64,000 nt of DNA, from contig NZ_FWWU01000009.1 of the NCBI RefSeq assembly GCF_900176165.1, positions 518,001 to 582,000 on the forward strand. Direction: 5' to 3'. A program made the translations under genes and the position numbers. Of this stretch, positions 13,305 through 21,629 are shown piece by piece. The notes under the pieces are model-generated. The model made no database searches, was not told the DNA's origin, and worked only from the letters and a program-made list of their open reading frames with translations. How positions within the stretch are numbered: position 1 is the stretch's first letter; the number at the start of each line of letters is the position of its first letter. Source of the DNA: Deinococcus hopiensis KR-140 (GTDB lineage Bacteria; Deinococcota; Deinococci; Deinococcales; Deinococcaceae).

Positions 13305-14370
13305 AACGGCCCTCTCAGGCGCTGCGCGAACTTGGCCCGCCGACCTGCGTGAGCGGCGGAATGCTCCCCGTGTAGCTGATGCCCAAAGTGATTCGGGCGG
13401 CGGCAGCTGCCGCTGTGGCGGCGAGTGCGGGCGGTGCAGGCAGTGGGAGCGTGACGCAGCCGGTCCTGACGCAAGGCCCAATCAACCCCCCCCTGTGTTC
13501 AGGGAACGAAGCCGGTAGGCATCAACCTCACGGTTGTCCGCGAGAAAGACGGTGTTGCCCGCGCTACCTTCAGTGACAAAGCCGCTTACCGGGAAGATTT
13601 GCTCCCGCTGGGTGCCCTTTGCGCAGCGATGTCTTCCCAGGGCGGGAGGGTACGGAAGTTGCCGGAGAACGTCGCGGTACTTCAGGTGAAGGATCCCGGT
13701 TCATCCGTGGTGAACCAACGGGCCAACCCGAGCGGCGCGGGCAGGAAAGACGGTGACGGAGAGGCGTGGAATCACCGCGGCCGAGCGGACTTGCAAAGCT
13801 GCGCAGCAGAGGGGACGGAACGGATGATCCGGAAACCGTATCACCCCGAAAGCGGCTCCACCGGGTGGAAGATTGGCCCCCTGTTTACCCGGTTTGGGGA
13901 GGGGTATGTCTGCGCTGCCCAGGTGTTCTCCTTTTCCGTCAGGGAAGAAAGCGGCGCTGTTTTGCAGGGGTCTGGCAAGCCTGTCTTGCAACTCGGGAAC
14001 CTTTGCCCCCAGTTCGTCAACGGCACGGCCAGCACCGCCGGCAATGGCTTTTCCAATGGGAGCGGCCCTGAAGTTCAGCGGCTGGCCCGGGGCGAACAGT
14101 TCCTACAGCGTGAGTGATTGACGGTACCCGCACCATCCCGCCTCCCGGCAGGTGAAGCCGGGAGGCTCGGCGCGCCAGGGGGAGAACTATGCGGCCAATA
14201 TCGCAGCGGTGGGGGCAGACGCGACGGTCATGCTCTTCAACAACCACCGCAAATTCCGCTTCGTCGCTGCTCCTGCCCAACCCGGTTCCTTTCTGAGCGG
14301 TGGCCGCATCAACGCGCTCCTCGTCCGCGTCACGGGCGTGCTCCTCAATAACCTCAAGTGGGGCATTTCC
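13190..14370 (+). pseudogene. Degraded membrane-prefix/secreted protein gene, interrupted by a repeat
   Basis: Coding remains lie in order but in different frames: VTWGLPGG then QKVWDELEEHVVTRA (13205-13280), resembling a permease prefix/HAAS-like domain that often follows PadR genes; MPKVIRAA plus an Ala-rich hydrophobic segment (13379-13440); GTKPVGINLTVVREKDG and AAYREDLLPLGALCAAM (13510-13640); then, after a 158-base repeat, NSGTFAPSSS/PQFVNGTASTAGNGF (13990-14050) and NYAANIAAVGADATVMLF (14188-14240). An in-frame TAG precedes MPKV. At least three frameshifts or nonsense changes plus the repeat make it non-functional. Exact boundaries are approximate. Confidence 0.7.
13689..13846 (+). repeat. 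Dispersed repeat, family 1, copy B
   Basis: This 158-base copy begins AAGGATCCCGGTTCATCCGT and ends ACGGATGATCCGGAAACCGT plus ATCACC. The two ends are imperfect inverted repeats (GGTTCATCCGT against CCGGATCATCCGT read on the other strand). It matches the opposite-strand copy at 22900-23053 along its length. It sits inside the remains of the gene downstream of padR, directly after a protein-like stretch ending AVLQVK. Confidence 0.85.
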
Positions 14371-14374
14371 CTTC

Positions 14375-14863
14375 TCAATCAGGCCACCTCCGACGCTTCC
14401 AACTTGCCCCCTGCTCCGGGCCGCCGTCCACCTGCTCTTCCAGCAGGTACTGGAGGCGGGTCTGGGCGTTGTCCTGGCTCCCGTACACGCTCCGCAGCAG
14501 CTCGCCGCCTGGTGCAAAGGCCAGCCAGTGGGGCGTGCCCTCCGTTTCCCAGGCGAGGGCCAGATCACCGCTCAGGTCCAGCGCGACGGGAAAGGGGAGA
14601 CGGGCGAAGTCGCGGGCAAACTTCAGAAGCGTCGGCTCCACGTCATTACGCGGCAGCAGGCGGTGGCCCCGGCTGGTGTGGATGGTCAGCAGGTGCGTCC
14701 GCTCCGTGAATTCGGCGTGCAGCCGCTTCAGGAAGGGAATGCCGCGTGACACGCACCCCGGACATTCGAGGTTGAAAAACATCACCAGACCAGGCCTGTC
14801 CCACTGTTCCGGTGGGGGCAACGGCTCACCGTATACGAAGTCTTGCGGAGCGGGCCAGTCCAT
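14375..14863 (-). CDS. Thioredoxin-like (TlpA/redoxin-type) protein
   Basis: The 162-residue product has a thioredoxin fold with a CPGC active site near residues 31-34 (FFNLECPGCVSRG). It lacks a clear signal peptide, so it may be cytoplasmic or anchored by unseen means. The ATG at 14863 gives a compact protein; an open frame extends further upstream but overlaps the divergent promoter and start of the amino-acid binding-protein gene. The family usually reduces disulfides or peroxides. The 44-base gap to the divergent ABC gene must hold both promoters. Confidence 0.75.
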   Translation of the reverse strand: MDWPAPQDFVYGEPLPPPEQWDRPGLVMFFNLECPGCVSRGIPFLKRLHAEFTERTHLLTIHTSRGHRLLPRNDVEPTLLKFARDFARLPFPVALDLSGDLALAWETEGTPHWLAFAPGGELLRSVYGSQDNAQTRLQYLLEEQVDGGPEQGASWKRRRWPD

Positions 14864-14907
14864 AGGACAGGGTAACGCCGGCGCGGCGCGCGGCCTATGC
14901 TGGAGCC

Positions 14908-15669
14908 ATGAAGCGCCTTTCGCTCGTGCTGCCTGCCCTGCTGCTCGCCTCGGTTTCCCACGCCGCGACGGTGGCGCAGGTGAAGGCCAAAGGCGTACTC
15001 GTGCTGGGCACCGATCCGACGTTTGCACCCTTCGAGTTCAAGGGGCCAGACGGGCAGATTCAGGGTTTTGACATCGACATTGCCCGTGCGGTGGCGAAGG
15101 ATCTGGGGGTCAAGCTGGAGATTCGCCCTGTGGGTTTTGGCGCCCTGATGCCCCAATCCGTAACCTCCGGCCGGGTCGACATGGCGATGAGCGGCATCAC
15201 GATCACGCCCGAACGGGCGAAGGTGGTGGCCTTCAGCGGGCCGTATTACCGGAGCGCGCAGGTGTTTATCGTGCGGGGCGGCAACCCCGGCAAGTTCACG
15301 TGGCCCAGTGACGTGAAGGGCAAGACCCTCGGCGTGCAGGCCAACACCACCGGGCAGTACACCGCCAACGGCATGCTGAAGCCCAAGGGCGCGGTGCTGA
15401 AGGTCTACGACGACTTTGCCGCGGGACTGGCCGACGTGCGCGCGGGCCGCATCACCGCGTTGATCGGGGACGCGCCCACCGTGGCGGACCTGGGCAAGCG
15501 GCTGCCAGGGCAGTTTGCGCAGGCGGGGCAGCCCCTCGCTGCTGAGGATTACGGCATGGTCTTTGCGAAGGGCAGTGACCTTGCCGCCGCTGCCAACCGC
15601 ACGCTCGCCCGGCTGAAGGCGAGCGGCGAATACCAGAAACTGCTGAACACGTGGATCGTGCAGAAGTAA
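14908..15669 (+). CDS. Amino-acid ABC transporter substrate-binding protein (family 3)
   Basis: The 253-residue product has a signal peptide (to about residue 20, SHAA) and the family 3 solute-binding signature GTDPTFAPFEF...GFDIDIARAVAKDLG near residues 32-67, followed by MSGITITPERAK. Such proteins capture polar or basic amino acids outside the membrane and deliver them to a permease such as the one encoded 13 bases downstream. The exact amino acid cannot be told from sequence alone. Confidence 0.9.
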   Translation: MKRLSLVLPALLLASVSHAATVAQVKAKGVLVLGTDPTFAPFEFKGPDGQIQGFDIDIARAVAKDLGVKLEIRPVGFGALMPQSVTSGRVDMAMSGITITPERAKVVAFSGPYYRSAQVFIVRGGNPGKFTWPSDVKGKTLGVQANTTGQYTANGMLKPKGAVLKVYDDFAAGLADVRAGRITALIGDAPTVADLGKRLPGQFAQAGQPLAAEDYGMVFAKGSDLAAAANRTLARLKASGEYQKLLNTWIVQK

Positions 15670-15682
15670 GTTCCGGCTGAAC

Positions 15683-16378
15683 GTGGCTGATCTCCTCACC
15701 GGATTTCGCACCATCCTCGCGGGCGAATACCCGGCCCTGCTGCTCGCAGGGCTGCGGCTCACGCTGGCGCTGAGCCTGTGTGCCCTGGGCGTTTCGGTGG
15801 CGGTCGGGACGGGGTTGGGCGTGGTGCGCGTGTTCCGGGTGCCGCTGCTCGGCGCGCTTGGCAACGCCTATGTGGAGGTGGTGCGCGGCATTCCCCTGAT
15901 CGTGCTGCTCAGCGTGGTGTATTACGGCCTCCCCGCGCTGGGACTCACGCTCGACGGCTTTCCGGCGGCGGTGCTGGCGCTGGGGCTGTATTCGGCGGCA
16001 TACACGAGCGAGATTGTGCGGGGGGGCCTGAACAGCGTCCCGGCGGGTCAGATCGAGGCGGCGCGGAGTCTTGGCCTGAACAGGCTGGGGGCCCTGCGCT
16101 TCGTGATCCTGCCGCAGGCGTGGCGGGTGGCGCTGCCAGCGCTCGGCAACGAGTTTGTCAGCCTGATTCTGGGCAGCAGTCTGGCGAGCGCCGTGACCCT
16201 GCAAGAACTCTTCGCCCAGGGCAAGTACATCACGGGCGTCACCTACCGCCAGTTTGAGGTCTACGCCGTGCTGGCGCTCGTTTACTTCCTGCTCACCTTC
16301 ACCCTGACCCGATTGGTGCGGACGCTGGAACGCCGCCTGAGCCGGGGTGAACGGCTGGAGGGGCGGCGGGTGATTTAG
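15683..16378 (+). CDS. Amino-acid ABC transporter permease (HisM/GlnP type)
   Basis: The 231-residue product is a polytopic membrane protein with the type-1 permease EAA loop (EAARSLGLNRLGALRFVILPQA, about residues 130-150) that docks the ATPase, and VEVVRGIPLIVLL near 67. The GTG at 15683 is 13 bases after the binding-protein stop, so the pair form an operon. No ATPase gene follows: the next genes are on the opposite strand. The transporter must borrow an ATPase from elsewhere, as seen for some family members. Confidence 0.9.
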   Translation: MADLLTGFRTILAGEYPALLLAGLRLTLALSLCALGVSVAVGTGLGVVRVFRVPLLGALGNAYVEVVRGIPLIVLLSVVYYGLPALGLTLDGFPAAVLALGLYSAAYTSEIVRGGLNSVPAGQIEAARSLGLNRLGALRFVILPQAWRVALPALGNEFVSLILGSSLASAVTLQELFAQGKYITGVTYRQFEVYAVLALVYFLLTFTLTRLVRTLERRLSRGERLEGRRVI

Positions 16379-16429
16379 GGAAGCCGTCCGCTTGCCGCAG
16401 TCGGGTTTCGCTGGCGGCCGGTTGCTTCC

Positions 16430-16756
16430 TCAATGCCCCAGGTGCAGCACCGTCACGCTTCCCAGAATGAGCGCCAGTCCGGCCCACGCGCGCGGCGTGA
16501 ACTGCACGCCTTCCAGACGGCGGCTCAGCAGCGCGGCTCCGACGATGCCCAGACCGCCCCAGACGGCGTAGGCCACGCTCAGGGGCACGGCCCGCAGGCT
16601 CAGCCCCAACAGGCCGAAGGCGGCCAGCACGAGCAGCAGGGCCAGCACGCCGGGCAGGGGGTGGCGAAAGCCGTCCGAGCGCTTGAGCAGCAAGTTGGCG
16701 AGGATGTCCAGGCCCGCTGCCCCCGCCAGGCACAGCAGGGCGAGGGCCGGGGTCAT
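16430..16756 (-). CDS. Small multidrug resistance (SMR) family transporter, second subunit
   Basis: The 108-residue product has four predicted membrane helices, and the VAYAVWGGLGIVGAALL stretch of the third helix matches the SMR signature. A charged residue in helix 1 (D17 in GLDILANLLLK, replacing the usual Glu14 region) is unlike canonical EmrE and typical of one half of heteromeric pairs. It overlaps the upstream SMR gene by 4 bases, so the two are co-translated and probably form a heterodimer that exchanges protons for cations or guanidinium-like compounds. Confidence 0.85.
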   Translation of the reverse strand: MTPALALLCLAGAAGLDILANLLLKRSDGFRHPLPGVLALLLVLAAFGLLGLSLRAVPLSVAYAVWGGLGIVGAALLSRRLEGVQFTPRAWAGLALILGSVTVLHLGH

Positions 16757-17088
16757 GCCCGTCCCCCCTCCTGGGTACCGCCGTGCAGCAGCCGTGCGCC
16801 CAGCAGCAGTCCGCCCAGGGCGAGCAGTTGCGTGAGGCTGAGGTGATCGCCCAGCAGCCCTACGCCCAGCAGGGTAATCAGGGCCAGGCCCACGGCTTCC
16901 CATACGGCGAAGGCCACAGCCACCGGAATGCCCCGAAACGCCAGCGAGAGCAGCAGGTACGAGAGAACGACGGCGCTGCCCGTGACGGCAGCAGCCAGCC
17001 ACGGCGTAGAAACGCCAAACAGTTTGAGGGCCATCGTGCCCGTGACCTCACAGGCGATGGCCGAAAAGAGCGCGATCCAGGCGCGCAT
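16753..17088 (-). CDS. Small multidrug resistance (SMR) family transporter, first subunit
   Basis: The 111-residue product has four membrane helices. Helix 1 keeps the catalytic Glu in the usual context (AIACEVTGTMALKL, E14) and helix 3 has VAVAFAVWEAVGLALI. It is the first gene of a two-gene unit with the overlapping SMR gene downstream. The substrate is unknown; paired SMR proteins export quaternary cations, polyamines or guanidinium. I looked upstream for a guanidine riboswitch and saw no convincing one. Confidence 0.87.
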   Translation of the reverse strand: MRAWIALFSAIACEVTGTMALKLFGVSTPWLAAAVTGSAVVLSYLLLSLAFRGIPVAVAFAVWEAVGLALITLLGVGLLGDHLSLTQLLALGGLLLGARLLHGGTQEGGRA

Positions 17089-18151
17089 GAAAAAACACCT
17101 TCCTTCACAAGAGGTAAGGGAGGGCCAGCACCACGCAGTGGAGTTGGCCGACGTACCGCATGGGTTGAATCTGTGCCAGAGGCCGCTCTATCCGCGCCTC
17201 TGCCGCGTTGCCCATCCCACCAAAACCCGCCGTACCGGCACTGGCCGGGCACGTCACATCCGGGTTTTTCGTCGCGTGCCCGGCCTACGTCCAGTGGAGG
17301 ACGGAAAAGGTGGACATCAGCAGTTCATAGGCGGCTATGTTTCGACACGCATCTCTGCGCATTCTTCGTTTCACCCGTCACTTTTAAAGAGTTCCGGGCC
17401 GGTGTTCGGCCCGCGCAAGAGCACCTGCCCCGGTTGGGTGGACTGCTCCTGACGTTTTTTCATTGTAACGTCCGCCCGTCATTACAACGTCAGCCGAACT
17501 CACTATGCAGTGAAGTCGCTGCCGGGTGATGGTGTGGGCATTGCCCCGGGGGGAGAGAGAAGGCAAAAAGTGACTGGAGGTGTGAGGTGCAATTGCCTGG
17601 CTGCACGGCAGAGCGCTTCCCCGGGCTGTGTGGGGTCGGCCATGGCGTGCTCTCCCCCTTGCCTTAGGGCTTGGGAGTGGAGGCACCTGTAGGCGGCGGT
17701 TCCCAGAGCGGCGCGAACATGGGTGGCGTCAACTGCACCACGTCATGCTCAACCACGCCGCACAGCAGGGCCACCTCGGCTGGATACGCGCAGCCCCCAA
17801 TTCCCAGGGAGCACGACAGCCAGCAGTTTGGGGCGCCCCTCGGTGCTGTTCCCGCGGTGCGAAACAGCTGTTCCGGCCGACCTCGGCGCCGTGCTGAAAA
17901 GCTGCACGCGGAGAAGGAGTACCGCGCGGACACGGTGTCGCCTGGCCCTGCGTGCGGCATCACGCCGCGGACCGCAGGTCGAGCATGGCGGGCACCCCGC
18001 GCCTGGGACGCTGGAGGTGGCGGGGGGAACGCACCCCGTCGCGGTTGATGTCCTATCCGCAGGCTGACGGTGCGCCGCGAGCGGTGCGCGCGGACCCTCA
18101 CGGCGCTTACCGAATTGGCGTGCGCGCCGGTCGTGTGGCGCACGGCCAGCG
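17089..18151. other. Intergenic region with hairpins and decayed sequence
   Basis: About 1.06 kb without a supported gene. A perfect hairpin with 10-base arms (GGCCGGGCAC / GTGCCCGGCC) lies at 17243-17285. A nested palindrome that looks like an operator lies at 17449-17493. Between about 17670 and 17830 the minus strand has a protein-like end (GVVEHDVVQLTPPMFAPL) without an intact start, so a decayed gene is likely. I do not recognise it. Confidence 0.45.
17449..17493. promoter_or_regulatory. Nested palindrome resembling a TetR-family operator
   Basis: The inner 23 bases (17464-17486) have TGTAA...TTACA ends and match their reverse complement at 8 of 11 position pairs. An outer pair, CTGACGTT and AACGTCAG, surrounds them at 17449-17456 and 17486-17493. 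This form is common for TetR-type repressors. No intact gene starts next to it: the nearest is the SMR pair about 360 bases away on the minus strand. It may be a leftover of a deleted regulator-target pair. Confidence 0.4.
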
Positions 18152-18442
18152 TCAGCTCTGCGTGACCTGATGGAGCTCGCGCAAGCGTGTGCCGATGAAG
18201 CGGACCTGCCGCTCAGCGGCCGCCACTCGTTCGGCTTGGGCCTCAGGTTCGCCCACGCGAATCGCGCCTTTGGCGATCGTGCGCGTCAGATTGAGCAGGG
18301 ATGTTTCGAATTCTGTGGCGGCAAGCATGGCGCCGGGTACATCCAACGCCACGTCCTGCGCCATGCTGCCAAGCGCGTCCATGAGGCTGACCTGCCGAGG
18401 AGCGAGCACTTCGGGGTCACGCGCGGTCTTCTTGCGCGGCAC
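18152..18442 (-). CDS. Hypothetical protein of 96 residues
   Basis: The frame starts with GTG at 18442, preceded on the minus strand by a GGGAGGA-like site about a dozen bases upstream. The sequence is helical in character with regular hydrophobic spacing (TEFETSLLNLTRTIAKGAIR, then AERVAAAERQVRFIGTRLREL) and has no membrane segment or signal peptide. The Lys/Arg-rich first ten residues could bind nucleic acid. I do not recognise the family. It lies back-to-back with an AraC remnant and may mark a junction. Confidence 0.5.
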   Translation of the reverse strand: MPRKKTARDPEVLAPRQVSLMDALGSMAQDVALDVPGAMLAATEFETSLLNLTRTIAKGAIRVGEPEAQAERVAAAERQVRFIGTRLRELHQVTQS

Positions 18443-18477
18443 GGCTCAGTCTGTCCTCCCCCTGCTCCACCTTCCAG

Positions 18478-18640
18478 ATGGGTGCGCGGGTCCGGCGGGC
18501 GCGCGAACTGTTCAAGATTGGGATCCCTCCTGCCGAGGCTGCGTTGCTCGCGGGCTTTGCTGATCAGGCGCATCTGACGCGGGTGTTCAAGCGGGGTGGG
18601 AGCGCCGCTGGGGGCCTACCGGGGGGCGGGTCTGACCGGA
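18478..18640 (+). pseudogene. Remnant of an AraC-family regulator, C-terminal HTH only
   Basis: The stretch encodes the second helix-turn-helix of AraC/XylS proteins: VRRARELFKIGIPPAEAALLAG and FADQAHLTRVFKR. The frame then shifts by one base: the expected continuation VGAPLGAYRGAG appears in another frame from about 18596. No N-terminal domain precedes it; DNA upstream encodes an unrelated minus-strand frame. Intact AraC genes often precede azlCD-type exporters, so this is probably the lost regulator of the azlC/azlD pair that starts 80 bases downstream. Confidence 0.75.
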
Positions 18641-18722
18641 TGCAGCGGGCTGCTCCAGACGCCATATAAGGAGAGCAAGACCGTTCGCGACATTCCCCAC
18701 GTTCAGCCCGTAGCCTCGGTGC

Positions 18723-19439
18723 ATGCCTGCCGTCCCTGCTCCCTTCTGGCCCGCGTTCTGGCGTGGGTTTCGCGCGCTGATGCCGCTGTGGTTGGGTCTG
18801 GTGCCCTTCGCCGCGGCTTACGCAGTCACGGCCCGCGCCGCGCACCTCTCGCTGTTGGAGACGCAACTGATGAGCCTCACCGTGTTCGCCGGAGCCTCGC
18901 AGTTCGCGGCGGTGGGGCTGTTTGGCGCGGGGGCATCCGGCTGGGGGATCGTGGGCACCACCTTCCTCCTGAACGCCCGGCACATGCTGTACGGCCTCAG
19001 CCTGTCGCGGGACCTGCCGCTGACGGTGCCCGAGCGCCTGCTGGGGGCTCTGTTTTTGACGGACGAGGCCTACGGGGTCACTGTGGTGCAGGGCCCGCGC
19101 GAACCGGGCGGCGTAAGTTTTGCCTTCCTGCTGGGGGCCGAACTCAGCCTGTACGCGGTGTGGAACGCCTCGACGTTCGTGGGCGCTCTCGCCGGGGCCG
19201 TGCTGCCCGACCCGGCAGCGCTGGGCGTTGGGGTGATCTTCCCCCTGGCGTTCCTGGGCCTGCTGACGCCGCTGCTGAAGGAGGGCCGGCCTGCGCTCGT
19301 CGCGCTGCTTTCCGGTTTGGGCGCATGGGGCTTGTCGCGTGTGCTGCCCGGCGGCCTCGTCGTGCTGCTGGCGGGAGTGGGCGGCGCGCTGCTGGGTGCG
19401 GTGCTGGTCACGCGGTGGCCGGAAGGCGGCGAGGCGTGA
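18723..19439 (+). CDS. azlC: AzlC-family branched-chain amino acid exporter, large subunit
   Basis: The 238-residue product is hydrophobic with about five to seven membrane helices and matches AzlC/YgaZ: LGLVPFAAAYAVTARAAHL, the SLTVFAGASQFAAV signature near residue 56 and LLNARHMLYGLSLS near 82. With AzlD it forms a two-subunit exporter for branched-chain amino acids or analogues such as azaleucine. The GTG of azlD overlaps its stop. A truncated araC lies just upstream. Confidence 0.9.
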   Translation: MPAVPAPFWPAFWRGFRALMPLWLGLVPFAAAYAVTARAAHLSLLETQLMSLTVFAGASQFAAVGLFGAGASGWGIVGTTFLLNARHMLYGLSLSRDLPLTVPERLLGALFLTDEAYGVTVVQGPREPGGVSFAFLLGAELSLYAVWNASTFVGALAGAVLPDPAALGVGVIFPLAFLGLLTPLLKEGRPALVALLSGLGAWGLSRVLPGGLVVLLAGVGGALLGAVLVTRWPEGGEA

Positions 19440-19738
19440 GCGTTTTGCTCGTCATCGCCTTGATGTGGCTCGTCACGTACCCGGTGCGGTTGCTGGGCCT
19501 CAGCCTGGGCAGGTTGCGGCTGCCGCCCTTCTGGTTGGCCTTCCTGCGCTTCGTGCCAGTCTCGGTGTTCGCCGCCCTTATCGTTCCGGACGTGCTGGGC
19601 AGCCCGGAGTGGCCGCTGCGTCTGGTGGGGTGCGCTGCCGGGGGCGGGTTGATGTGGCGCACCCGAAATCTTGGCCTGGGCATCGTGGGGGGCTTCGGGG
19701 CGTACTGGGCGGTGCGGGCGCTGCTGGGCGCGGGGTAG
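19436..19738 (+). CDS. azlD: AzlD-family branched-chain amino acid exporter, small subunit
   Basis: The 100-residue product has four membrane helices and the family pattern: an N-terminal VTYPVRLLGL, FLRFVPVSVFAALIVP in the second helix region and a C-terminal GLGIVGGFGAYWAVRALLG. It starts with GTG overlapping the azlC stop by 4 bases (GTGA), so its synthesis is coupled to AzlC, with which it acts in the membrane. Confidence 0.9.
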   Translation: MSVLLVIALMWLVTYPVRLLGLSLGRLRLPPFWLAFLRFVPVSVFAALIVPDVLGSPEWPLRLVGCAAGGGLMWRTRNLGLGIVGGFGAYWAVRALLGAG

Positions 19739-19799
19739 GGCAGAGGCCTGCCCTCTCCCCGCTTCCCTCCTCACCTGACCGCGCTATGCTGGCCCACGG

Positions 19800-21581
19800 A
19801 TGACGGCGCAGGCGACGCTTATCGATGGGAAGTACCAGATCGTGCGGGAACTTTCGCGCGAGGGCCACGTGACCCTCAGCGAGGTGCTCGCGGGCGAGGG
19901 CGTCACGCGCCGCGTCGCGTGGTTCGACGTGACTTCTCCGGCGGCGCGGCAGGGCTTTCACGCCTACCGCGCCACGCTGCGCGCGGCCTCGCCCGCCGGA
20001 CTGACCGATGTGGTGGCGCGGCCCGGGGCCTACTACGCGGTGTGGCAGCCAGTGACCGGCACACCGCTGGAAGAGGTCGCGGCCCAGCCCAAGCCCCACG
20101 AGGAGGTGGTGGAGGCCTTGCAGGACCTTGCCGCGCGCCTCGCGGAACACGGCTCCGCCCTTCCAGACGCCGACGTGCTGGTGGAAGGCCGGGAAGTCCG
20201 CGTGGCCTACCTGCGCCCTGCGCCGGAGGGCCGCACCCCCGAGGAGGTCGCGCGCCTGAACGCGGCGGCCCTCGCGCCCTTTCTGGGCAAGCGCGTGCGG
20301 CGTAAGCGGCAACCGGGCGTGTGGCTGACCTTCGTGCCGGGGCTGCTGTTTCTGGGTGGAGCGGGGTACCTGGGCGCGCAGGCGGCCAAGATTTACCTCA
20401 ATCCCCCTGTACAGGAGGTGGTCGGCGTGGTCGGCCAGCCCGCGCAGGCAGCGGCGGGGCGTCTGGTGGCCCAGGGCTTCCGGGTGGAGTACGTGCCGGA
20501 CAATGCGGGGGGAGCGGCCATCGGCACAGTGGTGCGCCAGGAGCCGTCGGCGGGGACCAACCTGCCGGCGGGGCGTCTGGTGACCTTGACCTTCAGCAAT
20601 CCGCCCTCACTGACCGTGCCCCGGCTGGAAGAACTGACGGTGGATCAGGCGCGGGCCGCTCTGCGCGACGCTTCCCTGACCCTGGGCAAGACGGTCCTGA
20701 CTGTGGACGGCACCCTCTCCAAGACGCCCCGGGGCCGCATCATCGCGCAGATCCCCGAACCCGGCGCAACCACCCAGCGCGGTCAGCCGGTTCAGATCCT
20801 GGTGTCGAGCGGGGTGCGGGGCAAGGAGACGTGGCTGACCAACCTCTCAGGCCTGGCGTTCGAGGCGGCGCGGGAGCACGCCCGGGTGGCGGGGCTCAAG
20901 GTCACCCGCATCATCCAGCAACCCAGCGACGCCCCCGAGAACACGGTCTTGGATCAGAAGCCTGCCCCCTACGCCCGCGTGCCGGTGGGCAGCCCCGTCA
21001 CGCTGACGGTGGCGGTGGCCCGCTACAGCCCCCCCACGCAGCCCACCGGCAGTCTGCCCCTGCCCCCACCCCCCGCGCCCGTGGTGCAGGCGCCGGTCGG
21101 CGGGCAGACCCCCGGGGAGAACGGCGCTGAGGAGAGCGCCCCCAACGGGAGCGCCGGCACGCCGGACGCGGCCCAGACCGGCACCGAACCGGACGCCGCG
21201 CCCAACACGAGCGCCATACCGGACACCTCGCAGGACATTCCCCAGCAGCCCGAGGGGCCCACAGACCCGGGAACCGATCCCGGCACCTCGGCGTCCCCGG
21301 ACGCGTCTGGCGACGCGTCCACCCCGGGCGCCGAGTCGACGCCAGCCGACGCGGCGCCCCGCAGCGTGCGCCTGCGCTACCAGTTTCCCGCCGACCTGCC
21401 GGAAGGCACCTATTCGATCTTCATGCGGGACGCCGACGGCGAGCGCGAGGTGCGCGGCGCGACGGCAAGCGCCGAACTCGCGGGCAACATTGCTGAGGGC
21501 GACGTGACGGCGCGCGGTGAGACCGTGTTCATCATTCGCCACGACGGCGAGGACTACGCGACGGTCACGCCGACACCGTAA
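19800..21581 (+). CDS. Membrane-anchored PASTA-repeat protein with a kinase-like but non-catalytic N-terminus
   Basis: The 593-residue product has four parts. Residues 1-165 open like a Hanks kinase (LIDGKYQIVREL) but show no glycine loop, no conserved Lys and no HRD or DFG, so it is at best a pseudokinase. A membrane helix follows (about 176-200, after the basic KRVRRKRQ). Three PASTA modules fill about 202-268, 270-338 and 343-408. A Pro/Gly/Thr-rich linker leads to a small C-terminal strand-rich domain (about 525-593). PASTA domains bind peptidoglycan or lipid II, so the protein probably senses the cell wall. Protein kinase activity is not supported. Confidence 0.82.
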   Translation: MTAQATLIDGKYQIVRELSREGHVTLSEVLAGEGVTRRVAWFDVTSPAARQGFHAYRATLRAASPAGLTDVVARPGAYYAVWQPVTGTPLEEVAAQPKPHEEVVEALQDLAARLAEHGSALPDADVLVEGREVRVAYLRPAPEGRTPEEVARLNAAALAPFLGKRVRRKRQPGVWLTFVPGLLFLGGAGYLGAQAAKIYLNPPVQEVVGVVGQPAQAAAGRLVAQGFRVEYVPDNAGGAAIGTVVRQEPSAGTNLPAGRLVTLTFSNPPSLTVPRLEELTVDQARAALRDASLTLGKTVLTVDGTLSKTPRGRIIAQIPEPGATTQRGQPVQILVSSGVRGKETWLTNLSGLAFEAAREHARVAGLKVTRIIQQPSDAPENTVLDQKPAPYARVPVGSPVTLTVAVARYSPPTQPTGSLPLPPPPAPVVQAPVGGQTPGENGAEESAPNGSAGTPDAAQTGTEPDAAPNTSAIPDTSQDIPQQPEGPTDPGTDPGTSASPDASGDASTPGAESTPADAAPRSVRLRYQFPADLPEGTYSIFMRDADGEREVRGATASAELAGNIAEGDVTARGETVFIIRHDGEDYATVTPTP

Positions 21582-21629
21582 GGCGGTCGCTCAGGAGACG
21601 TTCCCGCAGATCCTCACCCTTACTCCGAC

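Noticed and set aside
17089..17300. Guanidine riboswitch upstream of the SMR pair
   Set aside because: The SMR pair invited a search, but the conserved loops of guanidine-I or the paired ACGR hairpins of guanidine-II were not found at the right places.
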